NCBI GenBank assembly: GCA_027717925.1 | Contig: JALLON010000093.1 | Coordinates: 1-9,467 of the forward strand | Length of the DNA: 9,467 bases | From: Acidobacteria bacterium AH-259-G07 | GTDB taxonomy: Bacteria > Acidobacteriota > UBA6911 > RPQK01 > JADFOI01 | Direction of reading: 5' to 3' | Shown: piece by piece, positions 1 to 6,983 of the stretch | Numbering within the stretch: position 1 is the stretch's first letter | How the letters are laid out: each line of letters begins with the position of its first letter | Position numbers and translations under genes: made by a program | The notes under the pieces: model-generated | Seen by the model: only the letters and a program-made list of their open reading frames with translations | Told to the model about the DNA's origin: nothing | The model's database searches: none

Positions 1-993
1 GATGGCAAGCGCAATCTCTTCGGGACGCCTTGCGCCTAGATCGAGTCCAATGGGCGCATGGATCAAGGCCAACTGTTCGTCGGTGATTCCCATTTCTTTG
101 AGCGAGGCCACTCGTCGCGCGTGGGTCTTTCGAGAACCCAGCGCCCCAATGTAGCGGCAGGGGCTTTCCAGTGCTAGTTTCAGGGCGGGATTGTCCAGTT
201 TCTCATCATGACTCAGGACCACGAAATAGGTCGATTCGTTGAAATACGAGTCCGCGAGGGCTTCGTGCGGCCATTTGACCATTAGCTCGTCAGCTTGGGA
301 AAAACGTTCCGGCGTGGCGAAAGCCGAACGTGGATCGACCACAATCGTGCGAAATCCCAGTACCTTGGCGAAGGTGATGAGGGGGATTGCCACATGTACC
401 GCACCGATAATGATCAGCTTGGGAGGCGGCGGGAAGACCTCAATGAAAACTTCGCTCTTCTGTCCGTCAAGATCAAAAGTCACCCTCTCGGATTTCTGCA
501 GCTTCAGAAGTTCCCCGGCACGTTCATACACCCGTCGGTTCAAGTCGGAAGAGCGCAGATCTCCCTGGGTCTGACCGTCCGGCCAGATCAGCATCTTGCT
601 GGCCAGCCCCTGACCCACAATCACCGTTGAGACGGCCACCAACTGTTCATCTCTCAGGCAACGTTCAAGTTCTTGGTAAAGGTCAGAGAGCACCTCCACA
701 AAGACTTCGATTTCCCCTCCACAGCTCAATCCTACGGCCCACGCCTGCTCGTCGGTGATACCAAACTTCACCAGCTTGGGCTGGCCTGTTTGCATGACTT
801 CGCGGGCCTCTTCTATCACCGCCCCTTCGACGCAGCCGCCACTGACGGATCCAACCATCTCGCCAGCCGAGGAGAGGGCCAATTTTGAACCCAAAGGGCG
901 GGGAGCGGAGCCGTATACCTTTACCACCGTTGCCATGGCAACTTTCTTGCTGTCAGCTCGCCAATGCTCTAAATCGTTCAAAATTTCACGCAT
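1..993 (-). CDS. coxF: XdhC/CoxF-family molybdenum-hydroxylase maturation factor (3' end beyond window)
   Basis: The reading frame is open from an ATG at 993 to base 1 (331 codons) with no stop, so the C-terminus lies outside the window. Residues 1-100 form the XdhC/CoxI N-terminal domain, with SGGCVEG at 51-57 (Cys54) and GLSCGGEIEVFVE at 88-100 (Cys91). Residues about 192-331 form the Rossmann-like XdhC C-terminal domain: IIIGAVHVA at 194-202, VVDPR at 218-222, YIGALGSRKTHARR at 281-294 and the HAPIGLDLGARRPEEIALAI signature at 312-331. Family members bind molybdenum cofactor and promote its sulfuration and insertion (XdhC), or act in active-site assembly (CoxF of Oligotropha); they are cytoplasmic. 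The start is supported by TGAGG at 1000-1004, 6 nt upstream. The position after coxE favours coxF, but coxI is a paralogue with the same domains, so the letter is less certain than the family. The glycine-rich loop reads GAVH instead of the canonical GAGH. Probably only a few tens of residues are missing. Confidence 0.93.
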   Translation of the reverse strand, partial: MREILNDLEHWRADSKKVAMATVVKVYGSAPRPLGSKLALSSAGEMVGSVSGGCVEGAVIEEAREVMQTGQPKLVKFGITDEQAWAVGLSCGGEIEVFVEVLSDLYQELERCLRDEQLVAVSTVIVGQGLASKMLIWPDGQTQGDLRSSDLNRRVYERAGELLKLQKSERVTFDLDGQKSEVFIEVFPPPPKLIIIGAVHVAIPLITFAKVLGFRTIVVDPRSAFATPERFSQADELMVKWPHEALADSYFNESTYFVVLSHDEKLDNPALKLALESPCRYIGALGSRKTHARRVASLKEMGITDEQLALIHAPIGLDLGARRPEEIALAI

Positions 994-999
994 TTTCAG

Positions 1000-1004
1000 C
1001 CTCA
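1000..1004 (-). promoter_or_regulatory. Shine-Dalgarno of coxF
   Basis: On the minus strand TGAGG lies 6 nt before the coxF ATG at 993. It sits between the 56-bp palindromic element and the gene, so the element has left this ribosome-binding site intact. Confidence 0.55.
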
Positions 1005-1008
1005 AAAT

Positions 1009-1064
1009 TGTAGCGTCCGTTCTCAGAACGGATTATCTCAGCCGCTCTCAGAGCGGCCGCTACA
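1009..1064. repeat. 56-bp REPIN-like double hairpin (core copy) between coxE and coxF
   Basis: The element is bounded by inverted TGTAGCG (1009-1015) and CGCTACA (1058-1064). Inside are two near-perfect hairpins: TCCGTTCT (1016-1023) against AGAACGGA (1025-1032), and GCCGCTCT (1041-1048) against AGAGCGGC (1050-1057), separated by 8 nt. The same two hairpins and the same boundary heptamers occur at 7019-7095 in the opposite orientation with a 28-nt spacer, so this is one repeat family. The outer arms of the copy at 6984-7130 are absent here. The element ends 4 nt before the coxE stop codon and begins 15 nt upstream of the coxF start. In mRNA it would form two strong stem-loops that could stabilise the upstream coxE message or lower downstream coxF expression; that effect is inference. 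Confidence 0.85.
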
Positions 1065-1068
1065 GATT

Positions 1069-2265
1069 TTACGCCACCTCAGAAAAGCGCATCCGCATCT
1101 GCCGGCGCAACGGTCGGTGTTCTCCTAGTCGTTCAAGGAGCTTGCCCAACTGTTCCAAGCTCGTCAAGTTGTGAACGGGCAAAAAATCGTCGATGTAAGG
1201 CAGAGCTGTCCGAATGCCTCGAGTCAGCGGCTCATAGCGTGGTGAGCCCAGAAGGGGATTTAACCAGATTAGCCGCCGGCAACTGCGCTGCAGGCGAGCC
1301 ATTTCCTTCTCGAGCAGTTGAATATTGCCTCGATCCCAACCGTCGCTGATGATGAGAACAATAGCTCCCTGGGACAGAACGCGTCGTGCCCAGTCGTAGT
1401 TGAAGTTCTTCAATGCTTCACCAATACGGGTTCCTCCAGCCCAGTCCTGAATGGCGCCAGTGACTTGGCTGAGAGCTTGGTCCACGTCCCGCTCCTTGAG
1501 ATGGCGGGTAATCCGCATCAGACGGGTGCCGAAGACAAAAGCTTCCATCTTTTGTAAACGGCTGTTGATCACAAAGATGAACTGCAGGAGAAGACGAGAA
1601 TAAGGTTCCATCGAACCGCTGATGTCACAGATTACCACTAGGGGACGGCGTCTGTGCTTGCGCCGCCGCCACCTGAGTAGTAGAGGTTCTCCACCCTGAC
1701 GCAGGTTATGCCGCAGCGTGCGCCGCATGTCCAGGTAAGCCCCCCTGGAGCCCTGAATCGTCCGCCGGGTGCGGTGCTGCTCTACTTCCCATGTCATGTC
1801 TTGCATAAGACGTTTGACCTCTTCTCTCTCTGCAGGGGTCAATTCAGCAAAGTCCTTCTGGCGGAGCACCTCTTGAGCGCTATAAGTGCGGATTTTTGCT
1901 GCTTCACGCGGATCGGATGCAGAAACCTGCTGAAGGTGATGGTCCTCCGCATGGGTTTGGAGTGCCGGCTGCTCTTTAATCTGATGAGACCTTCGAAGAA
2001 GCAGTCCCAGTTCTGGAAAGGATCCCCTCTTTTCGCCAGCCTGCCAAAACAGGTCAAATACCCGATGAAACAGGGCCAGGTGTTCTCGGCGACTGACCAG
2101 AATGGTCTGGACGGCATCCCTGAAATCTTTCCGGTACCCAATATTGACGTGTTTGGCTGCCTCCACCAGATCGATGATGCGAGTTGTAGTGACGTTCATA
2201 CCCAGATCACGCAGCAGCCTGGCGAAAAGGATCATATTGCGCAGTAAATGTCCCTGATCTTCCAT
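1069..2265 (-). CDS. coxE: CoxE: von Willebrand factor A domain protein for Mo-hydroxylase maturation
   Basis: This encodes 398 residues ending in TAA at 1069-1071. The C-terminal half is a VWA domain with an intact metal-ion-dependent adhesion site: DISGS at 214-218, the Thr of GGTRIG at about 279, and the Asp of ISDGWD at about 308. The N-terminal half is the helical, charged CoxE region (starts MEDQGHLLRNMILFARLLR). VWA proteins pair with MoxR AAA+ ATPases; in Oligotropha CoxD and CoxE act together in assembling the CO-dehydrogenase active site, and coxD lies immediately upstream here. The frame stays open upstream to a TTG at 2310 (15 more residues) and includes an ATG at 2298, but those codons lie inside the 74-bp palindrome, so the ATG at 2265 is preferred. 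No good Shine-Dalgarno precedes 2265: the nearest AAGG is about 20 nt away and within the palindrome arm. Translation may depend on reinitiation after coxD. Confidence 0.93.
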   Translation of the reverse strand: MEDQGHLLRNMILFARLLRDLGMNVTTTRIIDLVEAAKHVNIGYRKDFRDAVQTILVSRREHLALFHRVFDLFWQAGEKRGSFPELGLLLRRSHQIKEQPALQTHAEDHHLQQVSASDPREAAKIRTYSAQEVLRQKDFAELTPAEREEVKRLMQDMTWEVEQHRTRRTIQGSRGAYLDMRRTLRHNLRQGGEPLLLRWRRRKHRRRPLVVICDISGSMEPYSRLLLQFIFVINSRLQKMEAFVFGTRLMRITRHLKERDVDQALSQVTGAIQDWAGGTRIGEALKNFNYDWARRVLSQGAIVLIISDGWDRGNIQLLEKEMARLQRSCRRLIWLNPLLGSPRYEPLTRGIRTALPYIDDFLPVHNLTSLEQLGKLLERLGEHRPLRRQMRMRFSEVA

Positions 2266-2268
2266 CGA

Positions 2269-2342
2269 AGAGCAGGGGTCAGACCTTGAGTTTTTCATTT
2301 TTGGGCCCAAAAACTAAAAACTCAAGGTCTGACCCCTGCTCT
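2269..2342. repeat. 74-bp near-perfect palindrome straddling the coxD/coxE junction
   Basis: Two 27-bp arms (2269-2295 and 2316-2342) are exact reverse complements; each contains GGGGTCAGACCTTGAG on one strand. The 20-bp centre contains a second 16-bp palindrome, TTTTTGGGCCCAAAAA (2298-2313), so apart from two mismatched pairs either side of it the whole 74 bp is self-complementary. It overlaps the last six codons and the TGA of coxD (2322-2324) and ends 3 nt before the coxE ATG (cat at 2263-2265). It is unrelated in sequence to the other repeats here. Neither strand has a T-run after the stem, so it is not a standard intrinsic terminator. It looks like an inserted mobile or dispersed palindromic element that was tolerated at a gene junction. 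I have an unverified recollection of similar GGGGTCAGACC repeats in deltaproteobacterial genomes. No target-site duplication is evident. Confidence 0.9.
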
Positions 2343-3227
2343 CTGAGAGAGGATGCGTTGTGTCACTGGACCTTTGGTATGCTCAAGGTCATCCTGATAT
2401 TTGAGCAGGGCTCCCAAGGTGTCTTCAATCATCTCCTCAGTGAGTGTTTTCTGATCCAATGCCACCAAAGCGGATACCCAGTCCAACGTCTCAGCCACGC
2501 CTGGGCGCTTGTAAAGGTCTTCTCGCCGGAGTTCCTGGACAAAGGCCACCACCTCACCGGCCAAATGCTGTGGCGCCTCGGGCACCTTGGCCAGAATAAT
2601 CTGGTGTTCTTTCTCAAAAGAAGGATAGTCAATCCAGTAGTAAAGACAGCGTCTCTTGAGAGCGTCATGAATTTCTCGAGTTCGGTTGGAAGTGATCAGC
2701 ACAATCGGTGGTTCCTCAGCCTTAATCGTCCCGATTTCAGGAATGCTGATTTGAAAGTCCGAAAGTATCTCCAAAAGGAAAGCCTCAAACTCTTCGTCGG
2801 CCCGATCCAGTTCATCGACCAGTAAAACCGGTGCCGGGTCTTCTGTTCCGTCGATGGCCTGAAGCAAAGGTCGTTTCAGCAGGAACTCGGGGCCAAAAAT
2901 GTCTTGAACGGTAGATTCCTGGTGGATATTACCCGAGGCTTCCAGGAGACGAATCTGGAGCATCTGCCGACTGTAGTTCCATTCGTAAACGGCAGTGTTC
3001 ACATCCAGCCCTTCGTAGCACTGGAGACGGATAAGTTTACGCTTCAGCATTGAGGCCAGGACTTTAGCCACCTCTGTTTTGCCGACTCCGGCCTCCCCTT
3101 CCAGAAAGAGGGGCTTTTTCAGCTTTACAGAGAGGAAAATCGATGTGGCCAGGCTGCGATCAGCGATGTAATGTTCCTGCCGCAACCCTTCTTCCACCTG
3201 ATCGATGGATTTAATTTCCTGGCTCAC
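2322..3227 (-). CDS. coxD: CoxD: MoxR-type AAA+ ATPase chaperone
   Basis: The 301-residue protein is a MoxR/CoxD AAA+ ATPase. It has a Walker A motif GEAGVGKT at 44-51, Walker B VLLVDEL at 134-140 (Asp138, Glu139), sensor 1 ITSN at 178-181 and a candidate arginine finger in LKRRC at 190-194; helical lid segments follow to about residue 290. CoxD of Oligotropha is required for sulfuration of the Mo centre of CO dehydrogenase, acting in the cytoplasm with the VWA protein CoxE, encoded next here. The start is a GTG at 3225-3227, 12 nt after the coxM stop, preceded only by a purine-rich AAAAAGAGAA stretch, so coupling to coxM is likely. The final six residues (RAGVRP) and the TGA come from the 74-bp palindrome, so the native C-terminus has probably been replaced or slightly changed. 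The AAA+ core is intact and should be functional. Confidence 0.94.
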   Translation of the reverse strand: MSQEIKSIDQVEEGLRQEHYIADRSLATSIFLSVKLKKPLFLEGEAGVGKTEVAKVLASMLKRKLIRLQCYEGLDVNTAVYEWNYSRQMLQIRLLEASGNIHQESTVQDIFGPEFLLKRPLLQAIDGTEDPAPVLLVDELDRADEEFEAFLLEILSDFQISIPEIGTIKAEEPPIVLITSNRTREIHDALKRRCLYYWIDYPSFEKEHQIILAKVPEAPQHLAGEVVAFVQELRREDLYKRPGVAETLDWVSALVALDQKTLTEEMIEDTLGALLKYQDDLEHTKGPVTQRILSQRAGVRP

Positions 3228-3239
3228 TGGTTCTCTTTT

Positions 3240-4106
3240 TCAGCTCCGAGCCCGGTCACGCGCCGTCTTCAACGCCCTTTTGCTGTACACCTTGGCAAGT
3301 TCCACGCGGTAGGGTCCCGAGGCGTAAGTGTCACCCATGGGGTCGTCAATGCTCAGGTGTTCAGTGACCGCTTGATCGATGGTTGCGTCCTCCAGGTTCT
3401 GACCAGCCAGCGCCTCAGTCACAGCGCTAGCTCTGTAAGGTGTCGCGGTGACCCCATTGAAGCAGAGGCCGGCACGTTCGCAAGACTCATCGCCTCCCAG
3501 TGCGACAATGGCTGCTGCGCCACAGACAGCGTAGCCTGAGGCGGGATGCTCAAACTTGAGATAACACGATCCGGTCCGTTCTTCCAGTGCCGGCAGCTCC
3601 ACAGCCGTGAGAACTTCTTCAGGCTTCAGATCGGTCGTTAATAGATCCAGGAAGAAATCGGATGCGTTGACTTGCCGGTCGCCGTCGCGTCCTGTGATGT
3701 GGATCACGCCATCTAGAGCCAGGGTGACCGCCGGAAGATCCGAGCCCGGATCGGCATGAGCAAGGTTTCCCCCAATCGTCCCTTTGTTACGGACCGCAGG
3801 ATCTGCAATTTGACCGGCTGCTTCGGCGAGAATTGGACAATGCTTTTTAACCGCCTCCGAGGCAGCGAGCATGGCGTGGGTGGTGAGGGAACCGATCCGA
3901 AGACGGCCATCGGTTTTCATCACTCCGCTGAGCTCGGAAATCCGTCCGATATCAATCAAGACCGGAGGTTGAGCCAGGCGCAGCTTCATAATGGGAATAA
4001 GACTATGGCCGCCGGCGAGCAGCTTGGCGCCACTGTGCTGTTGAAGCAGGTGGATTGCTTCCTGAAGGGTGTTTGCTCGATAGTATTCAAATCTTGCCGG
4101 ATACAT
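3240..4106 (-). CDS. coxM: CoxM: FAD-binding medium subunit of Mo-hydroxylase
   Basis: The protein has 288 residues, the same length as CoxM of Oligotropha CO dehydrogenase. It belongs to the xanthine dehydrogenase/CoxM FAD-binding family. The N-terminal domain has the FAD pyrophosphate loop AGGHSL at 31-36, and TIGGNLAHADPGSD at 110-123 is the second FAD signature. The C-terminal CO-dehydrogenase flavoprotein domain follows (about 180-285). Its role is to carry electrons from the CoxS iron-sulfur clusters through FAD to the external acceptor. The ATG at 4104-4106 lies one base after the coxL stop, with GGGAGG at 4114-4119 inside the end of coxL, so the two are translationally coupled. Placement after coxL (S-L-M order) is typical of form II clusters; form I clusters are M-S-L. 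No missing key residue is seen. Confidence 0.96.
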   Translation of the reverse strand: MYPARFEYYRANTLQEAIHLLQQHSGAKLLAGGHSLIPIMKLRLAQPPVLIDIGRISELSGVMKTDGRLRIGSLTTHAMLAASEAVKKHCPILAEAAGQIADPAVRNKGTIGGNLAHADPGSDLPAVTLALDGVIHITGRDGDRQVNASDFFLDLLTTDLKPEEVLTAVELPALEERTGSCYLKFEHPASGYAVCGAAAIVALGGDESCERAGLCFNGVTATPYRASAVTEALAGQNLEDATIDQAVTEHLSIDDPMGDTYASGPYRVELAKVYSKRALKTARDRARS

Positions 4107-4107
4107 A

Positions 4108-6465
4108 TCACGACCTCCCGCTCTGATGAATCGCCCGCCAGATTTTTTCAGGTGTCAGGGGCATGTCTAAATGCTTAATACCGTAAGACTTTAGAGCATC
4201 CACGACGGCGTTGACTACCGCTGCGGGCGAGGCAATGGTTCCAGTTTCTCCAACCCCTTTCACTCCCAGGGGATTGTGTGGGCAGGGGGTCACCGTTCGA
4301 TCCAACTCAAAGGAAACCAGCATGTGAGGTTTTGGAACAGCATAATCAAGGAGTTCTCCTGTGAGGAGCTGCCCGTTGCCGTCGTAGATGGCTTCCTCCC
4401 ACAGAGCCTGGGCAATACCGTGAGCGATACCTCCATGGATCTGTCCATCCACAATCATGGGATTGATCACGTTACCAACATCGTCTACGGCCACATATCG
4501 GAGGAGCTTGACCTCTCCGGTCTCGGGATCGACTTCTAAGACGGCAATGTGCGTTCCGAACGGAAAAGTGAAATTGGCCGGATCGTAAAAAGAGGTTGCG
4601 CTGAGACCGGGTTCCACACCCGGGGGTAGATTATGTGCAAGGTGAGCCTGTAAGGCGATGTCGTTCAAGGTTTGAGATTTGTCCGGAGCGCCTCGAACAA
4701 AAAATTTACCCTCTTCGAAAACCACATCTTCTTCGGAGGCCTCCAGAAGATGGGCGGCGATCTGGCGGCCTTTCTCGATCACTTTGTCTGCGCTTACTGC
4801 AATAGCACTGCCACCCACGGCCGCACTGCGACTTCCATAGGTACCCCAACCGAACGGTACTTGGTCGGTATCTCCGTGGATGACTTCCACATTGTCAGCG
4901 TCGATGCCCAGTCGATCAGCGACAATTTGTGCAAAGGTTGTGTGATGTCCCTGGCCGTGAGCTGATGAGCCGGTGTAGACCGTCACCGTACCGGTTGGAT
5001 GAACCCGAACCTCGCCACTCTCCCATTGGCCTGCCTGGGCCCCGAGGGACCCGACGACGGCCGAGGGAGCCAGGCCGCAGGCCTCGATATAGGTGGACAG
5101 GCCGACACCCAAAAGCTTGCCGCCCTCGCCGCGCCGACGCTCCTGCTCGGCGCGCAAGTTTTTGTAGTTAACCATCTCCAGGGCCCTGTCCAGAGCCGGT
5201 CCGTAATTCCCACTGTCATACTGAAGAGCCACCTGAGTTTGATAGGGGAAGGCATCTGGAGAGATGAAATTTCGCCGCCGGATCTCGACTGGATCCAGAC
5301 CAAGCTCCTCGGCTGCCAGGTCCATTAACCGCTCGATTATAAAGGTCGCTTCGGGTCGCCCGGCTCCACGAACCGTATCGACCGGTGTGGTATTGGTGAA
5401 GGTCCCGATGACGTTGCAGTAAATCGCCGGTATGTCGTATTCGCCTGAAAGTAATGTGCCGTGTAGATAGGTCGGGACGAGCGGACCGAAGGTGGACAAG
5501 TAGGCACCCATATTGGCATAGGTTTTCACGCGCAGGCCCAGAATCCGGCCATTTTCGTCTAGAGCCATCTCGGCTTCGGTGACATGATCCCGACCATGCG
5601 TGTCTGTCAGGTTAGCTTCTGTGCGCGTGGCTGTCCACTTCACGGGACGATGCAGCTGCATCGAGCACCAGCAGGCAATGACTTCGTCCGGATAGTGATG
5701 GATCTTGCTGCCAAATCCACCCCCCACCTCAGGAGCGATGACCCGGATCTTGTGCTCAGGTAAGCCCAGCGAAGCCAGGGACATCAGCAGGCGATGGATG
5801 TGCGGATTCTGGGAGGTCATCCAAACCGTCAGCTGACCCTTGGAGTCGTCATAACTCGCCAGTGCCGCCCTGGGTTCGATGGCCTGGGGAATCAACCGGT
5901 TATTGCGTATATTGACCTTGAGGACGTGGGCGGCTTTGGGAAAGGCCTCGTCGGTTTTGGTTTTGTCTCCAAGCTCCCAGTCAAAGGCGATGTTATTGGC
6001 CGCTTCCGCATGGAGCTGAGGGGCGCCCTCTTCAACTGTCTTAGCTGGGTTGGTCACTACCGCAAGGGGGTCATAATCCACCTCGACCAGGTCGACAGCG
6101 TCCTGTGCCCTGTAGCGATCTTCGGCGAGCACGACGGCTACGGCATCTCCGACATAGCGCACGGTCTCTGAAGCCAGAACCGGGTGTGGTGGTATCTTCA
6201 TATCAGGCAGAAGCCAGCCAACGGGAACTACTCCGGGCGTCCCGCTCTTTTTAATGTCTTCTCCGGTAAAGACAGCAGTAACCCCGTCCAAGGCTGTGGC
6301 TTTACTTGTGTCGATGCTGCGAATGCGCGCATGAGCATGAGGGCTCCGAACAATAGCTGCATAGGCCATGTTGGGGAGTTTCAGATCGTCAGTATACTGA
6401 CCCGCGCCGGTGATGAGGGAAGGATCTTCTCGACGTTTGATCGATGAACCGAATACTCTTGCCAT
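4108..6465 (-). CDS. coxL: CoxL-like molybdopterin large subunit, form II Mo-hydroxylase
   Basis: This 785-residue protein belongs to the xanthine dehydrogenase/CoxL family of molybdopterin-binding subunits. The N-terminal a/b hammerhead domain spans about 15-140. Mo-cofactor motifs follow: EPRA at 197-200, VGGGFGSK at 247-254, VRGAGRPEA at 365-373, GQGHHTT at 504-510, GTYGSRSAAVGG at 541-552, and GVKGVGETG at 734-742 with the conserved catalytic Glu740. In true CO dehydrogenase (form I) the active-site loop is AYxCSFR and its Cys holds the copper; the aligned residue here is Gly367. That makes this a form II homologue with no sulfur ligand for copper at that site. Its substrate is not known from sequence and could be CO, an aldehyde, an aromatic or an N-heterocycle. 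The start is clear: the ATG at 6465 lies one base after the coxS stop, with GGGAGG at 6474-6479. It forms an (LMS)2-type complex with its neighbours by family precedent. Confidence 0.95.
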   Translation of the reverse strand: MARVFGSSIKRREDPSLITGAGQYTDDLKLPNMAYAAIVRSPHAHARIRSIDTSKATALDGVTAVFTGEDIKKSGTPGVVPVGWLLPDMKIPPHPVLASETVRYVGDAVAVVLAEDRYRAQDAVDLVEVDYDPLAVVTNPAKTVEEGAPQLHAEAANNIAFDWELGDKTKTDEAFPKAAHVLKVNIRNNRLIPQAIEPRAALASYDDSKGQLTVWMTSQNPHIHRLLMSLASLGLPEHKIRVIAPEVGGGFGSKIHHYPDEVIACWCSMQLHRPVKWTATRTEANLTDTHGRDHVTEAEMALDENGRILGLRVKTYANMGAYLSTFGPLVPTYLHGTLLSGEYDIPAIYCNVIGTFTNTTPVDTVRGAGRPEATFIIERLMDLAAEELGLDPVEIRRRNFISPDAFPYQTQVALQYDSGNYGPALDRALEMVNYKNLRAEQERRRGEGGKLLGVGLSTYIEACGLAPSAVVGSLGAQAGQWESGEVRVHPTGTVTVYTGSSAHGQGHHTTFAQIVADRLGIDADNVEVIHGDTDQVPFGWGTYGSRSAAVGGSAIAVSADKVIEKGRQIAAHLLEASEEDVVFEEGKFFVRGAPDKSQTLNDIALQAHLAHNLPPGVEPGLSATSFYDPANFTFPFGTHIAVLEVDPETGEVKLLRYVAVDDVGNVINPMIVDGQIHGGIAHGIAQALWEEAIYDGNGQLLTGELLDYAVPKPHMLVSFELDRTVTPCPHNPLGVKGVGETGTIASPAAVVNAVVDALKSYGIKHLDMPLTPEKIWRAIHQSGRS
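4114..4119 (-). promoter_or_regulatory. Shine-Dalgarno of coxM inside the end of coxL
   Basis: GGGAGG on the minus strand lies 7 nt before the coxM ATG at 4106 and just upstream of the coxL TGA (4108-4110). It supports that ATG and translational coupling of L and M. Confidence 0.75.
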
Positions 6466-6466
6466 C

Positions 6467-6955
6467 TCATTTACCTCCCTCGGGGTTTCCGGCCCGCATC
6501 AGCTCGGCAGCGTATTGGACAGCTTTGACGATGTTGTGGTAACCGGTGCAGCGGCAAAGATTGCCTTTTAGACCATGCCGGATCTGCTGTTCGCTTGGAT
6601 CAGGATTGTCCTCAAGCAAACCACAGGCGGCCATGATCATTCCCGGCGTACAGTAGCCGCATTGAAGCCCGTGCTTTTCCCAAAAGGCCTCCTGTAAAGG
6701 ATGAAGCTTTCCGTCTGTGCTCAGACCTTCAATGGTGGTAATTGAAGAGCCATCGGCCTGCACAGCAAGTTGGGTGCACGACTTGACGGTCTTTCCGTCC
6801 ATGTGGATCGTACAGGCGCCACACAAACTTGTTTCGCACCCGATGTTTGTCCCCGTAAGTTCCAGTTCCTCACGAAGGAAATGGACAAGTAAAAGGCGGG
6901 GATCGACGTCTCTTTCGTACGTCTTTCCGTTCACTTCAACACTAATATGTGTCAT
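6467..6955 (-). CDS. coxS: CoxS: [2Fe-2S] small subunit of Mo-hydroxylase
   Basis: The 162-residue iron-sulfur subunit has two domains. The N-terminal plant-ferredoxin-like domain holds one [2Fe-2S] cluster at Cys40, Cys45, Cys48 and Cys60. The C-terminal helical domain holds the second at Cys99 and Cys102 (CGYC) and Cys134 and Cys136 (CRC, in GNLCRCTGY). All eight ligands are present, and the length matches the family (about 160-170). It passes electrons from the Mo site of CoxL to the FAD of CoxM. An in-frame ATG two codons upstream (6961) is rejected because GGGAGA (6962-6967) would touch it; the ATG at 6955 has a 6-nt spacing. The stop lies one base before coxL. Upstream is a 231-nt gap holding the 147-bp palindrome, so coxS may be separately processed or expressed relative to coxG. 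Confidence 0.96.
   Translation of the reverse strand: MTHISVEVNGKTYERDVDPRLLLVHFLREELELTGTNIGCETSLCGACTIHMDGKTVKSCTQLAVQADGSSITTIEGLSTDGKLHPLQEAFWEKHGLQCGYCTPGMIMAACGLLEDNPDPSEQQIRHGLKGNLCRCTGYHNIVKAVQYAAELMRAGNPEGGK
6474..6479 (-). promoter_or_regulatory. Shine-Dalgarno of coxL inside the end of coxS
   Basis: GGGAGG on the minus strand lies 8 nt before the coxL ATG at 6465, within the final codons of coxS. It fixes the coxL start and indicates S-L coupling. Confidence 0.75.
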
Positions 6956-6961
6956 AAGCAT

Positions 6962-6967
6962 TCTCCC
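6962..6967 (-). promoter_or_regulatory. Shine-Dalgarno that decides the coxS start
   Basis: GGGAGA directly abuts the first in-frame ATG (6961) but lies 6 nt from the second (6955). The spacing selects the second ATG, giving an N-terminus of MTHISVEVNG. Confidence 0.7.
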
Positions 6968-6983
6968 ATCCTAAAAAGCCCAA

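Noticed and set aside
1708..2247. A 179-codon plus-strand open frame opposite coxE
   Set aside because: It is the shadow of a well-supported VWA gene, with low-complexity composition and no family resemblance. The same holds for the other plus-strand open frames.
2266..2310. Fifteen-residue N-terminal extension of CoxE from a TTG at 2310 (or an ATG at 2298)
   Set aside because: Every codon of the extension except one falls in the 74-bp palindrome, no ribosome-binding site precedes either start, and the family-like sequence begins at the ATG at 2265. It is kept as a possibility in the findings only.
2269..2342. Rho-independent terminator between coxD and coxE
   Set aside because: The stem is strong, but neither strand has a T-run directly after it; the T-runs are inside the palindrome. 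coxE must also be transcribed from upstream.
4108..6465. Annotation of CoxL as true CO dehydrogenase or as xanthine dehydrogenase
   Set aside because: The Cys of the copper loop is absent, so form I CO dehydrogenase is not supported. The three-subunit split and the CoxG/D/E neighbours argue against a classic xanthine dehydrogenase, so substrate is left open.
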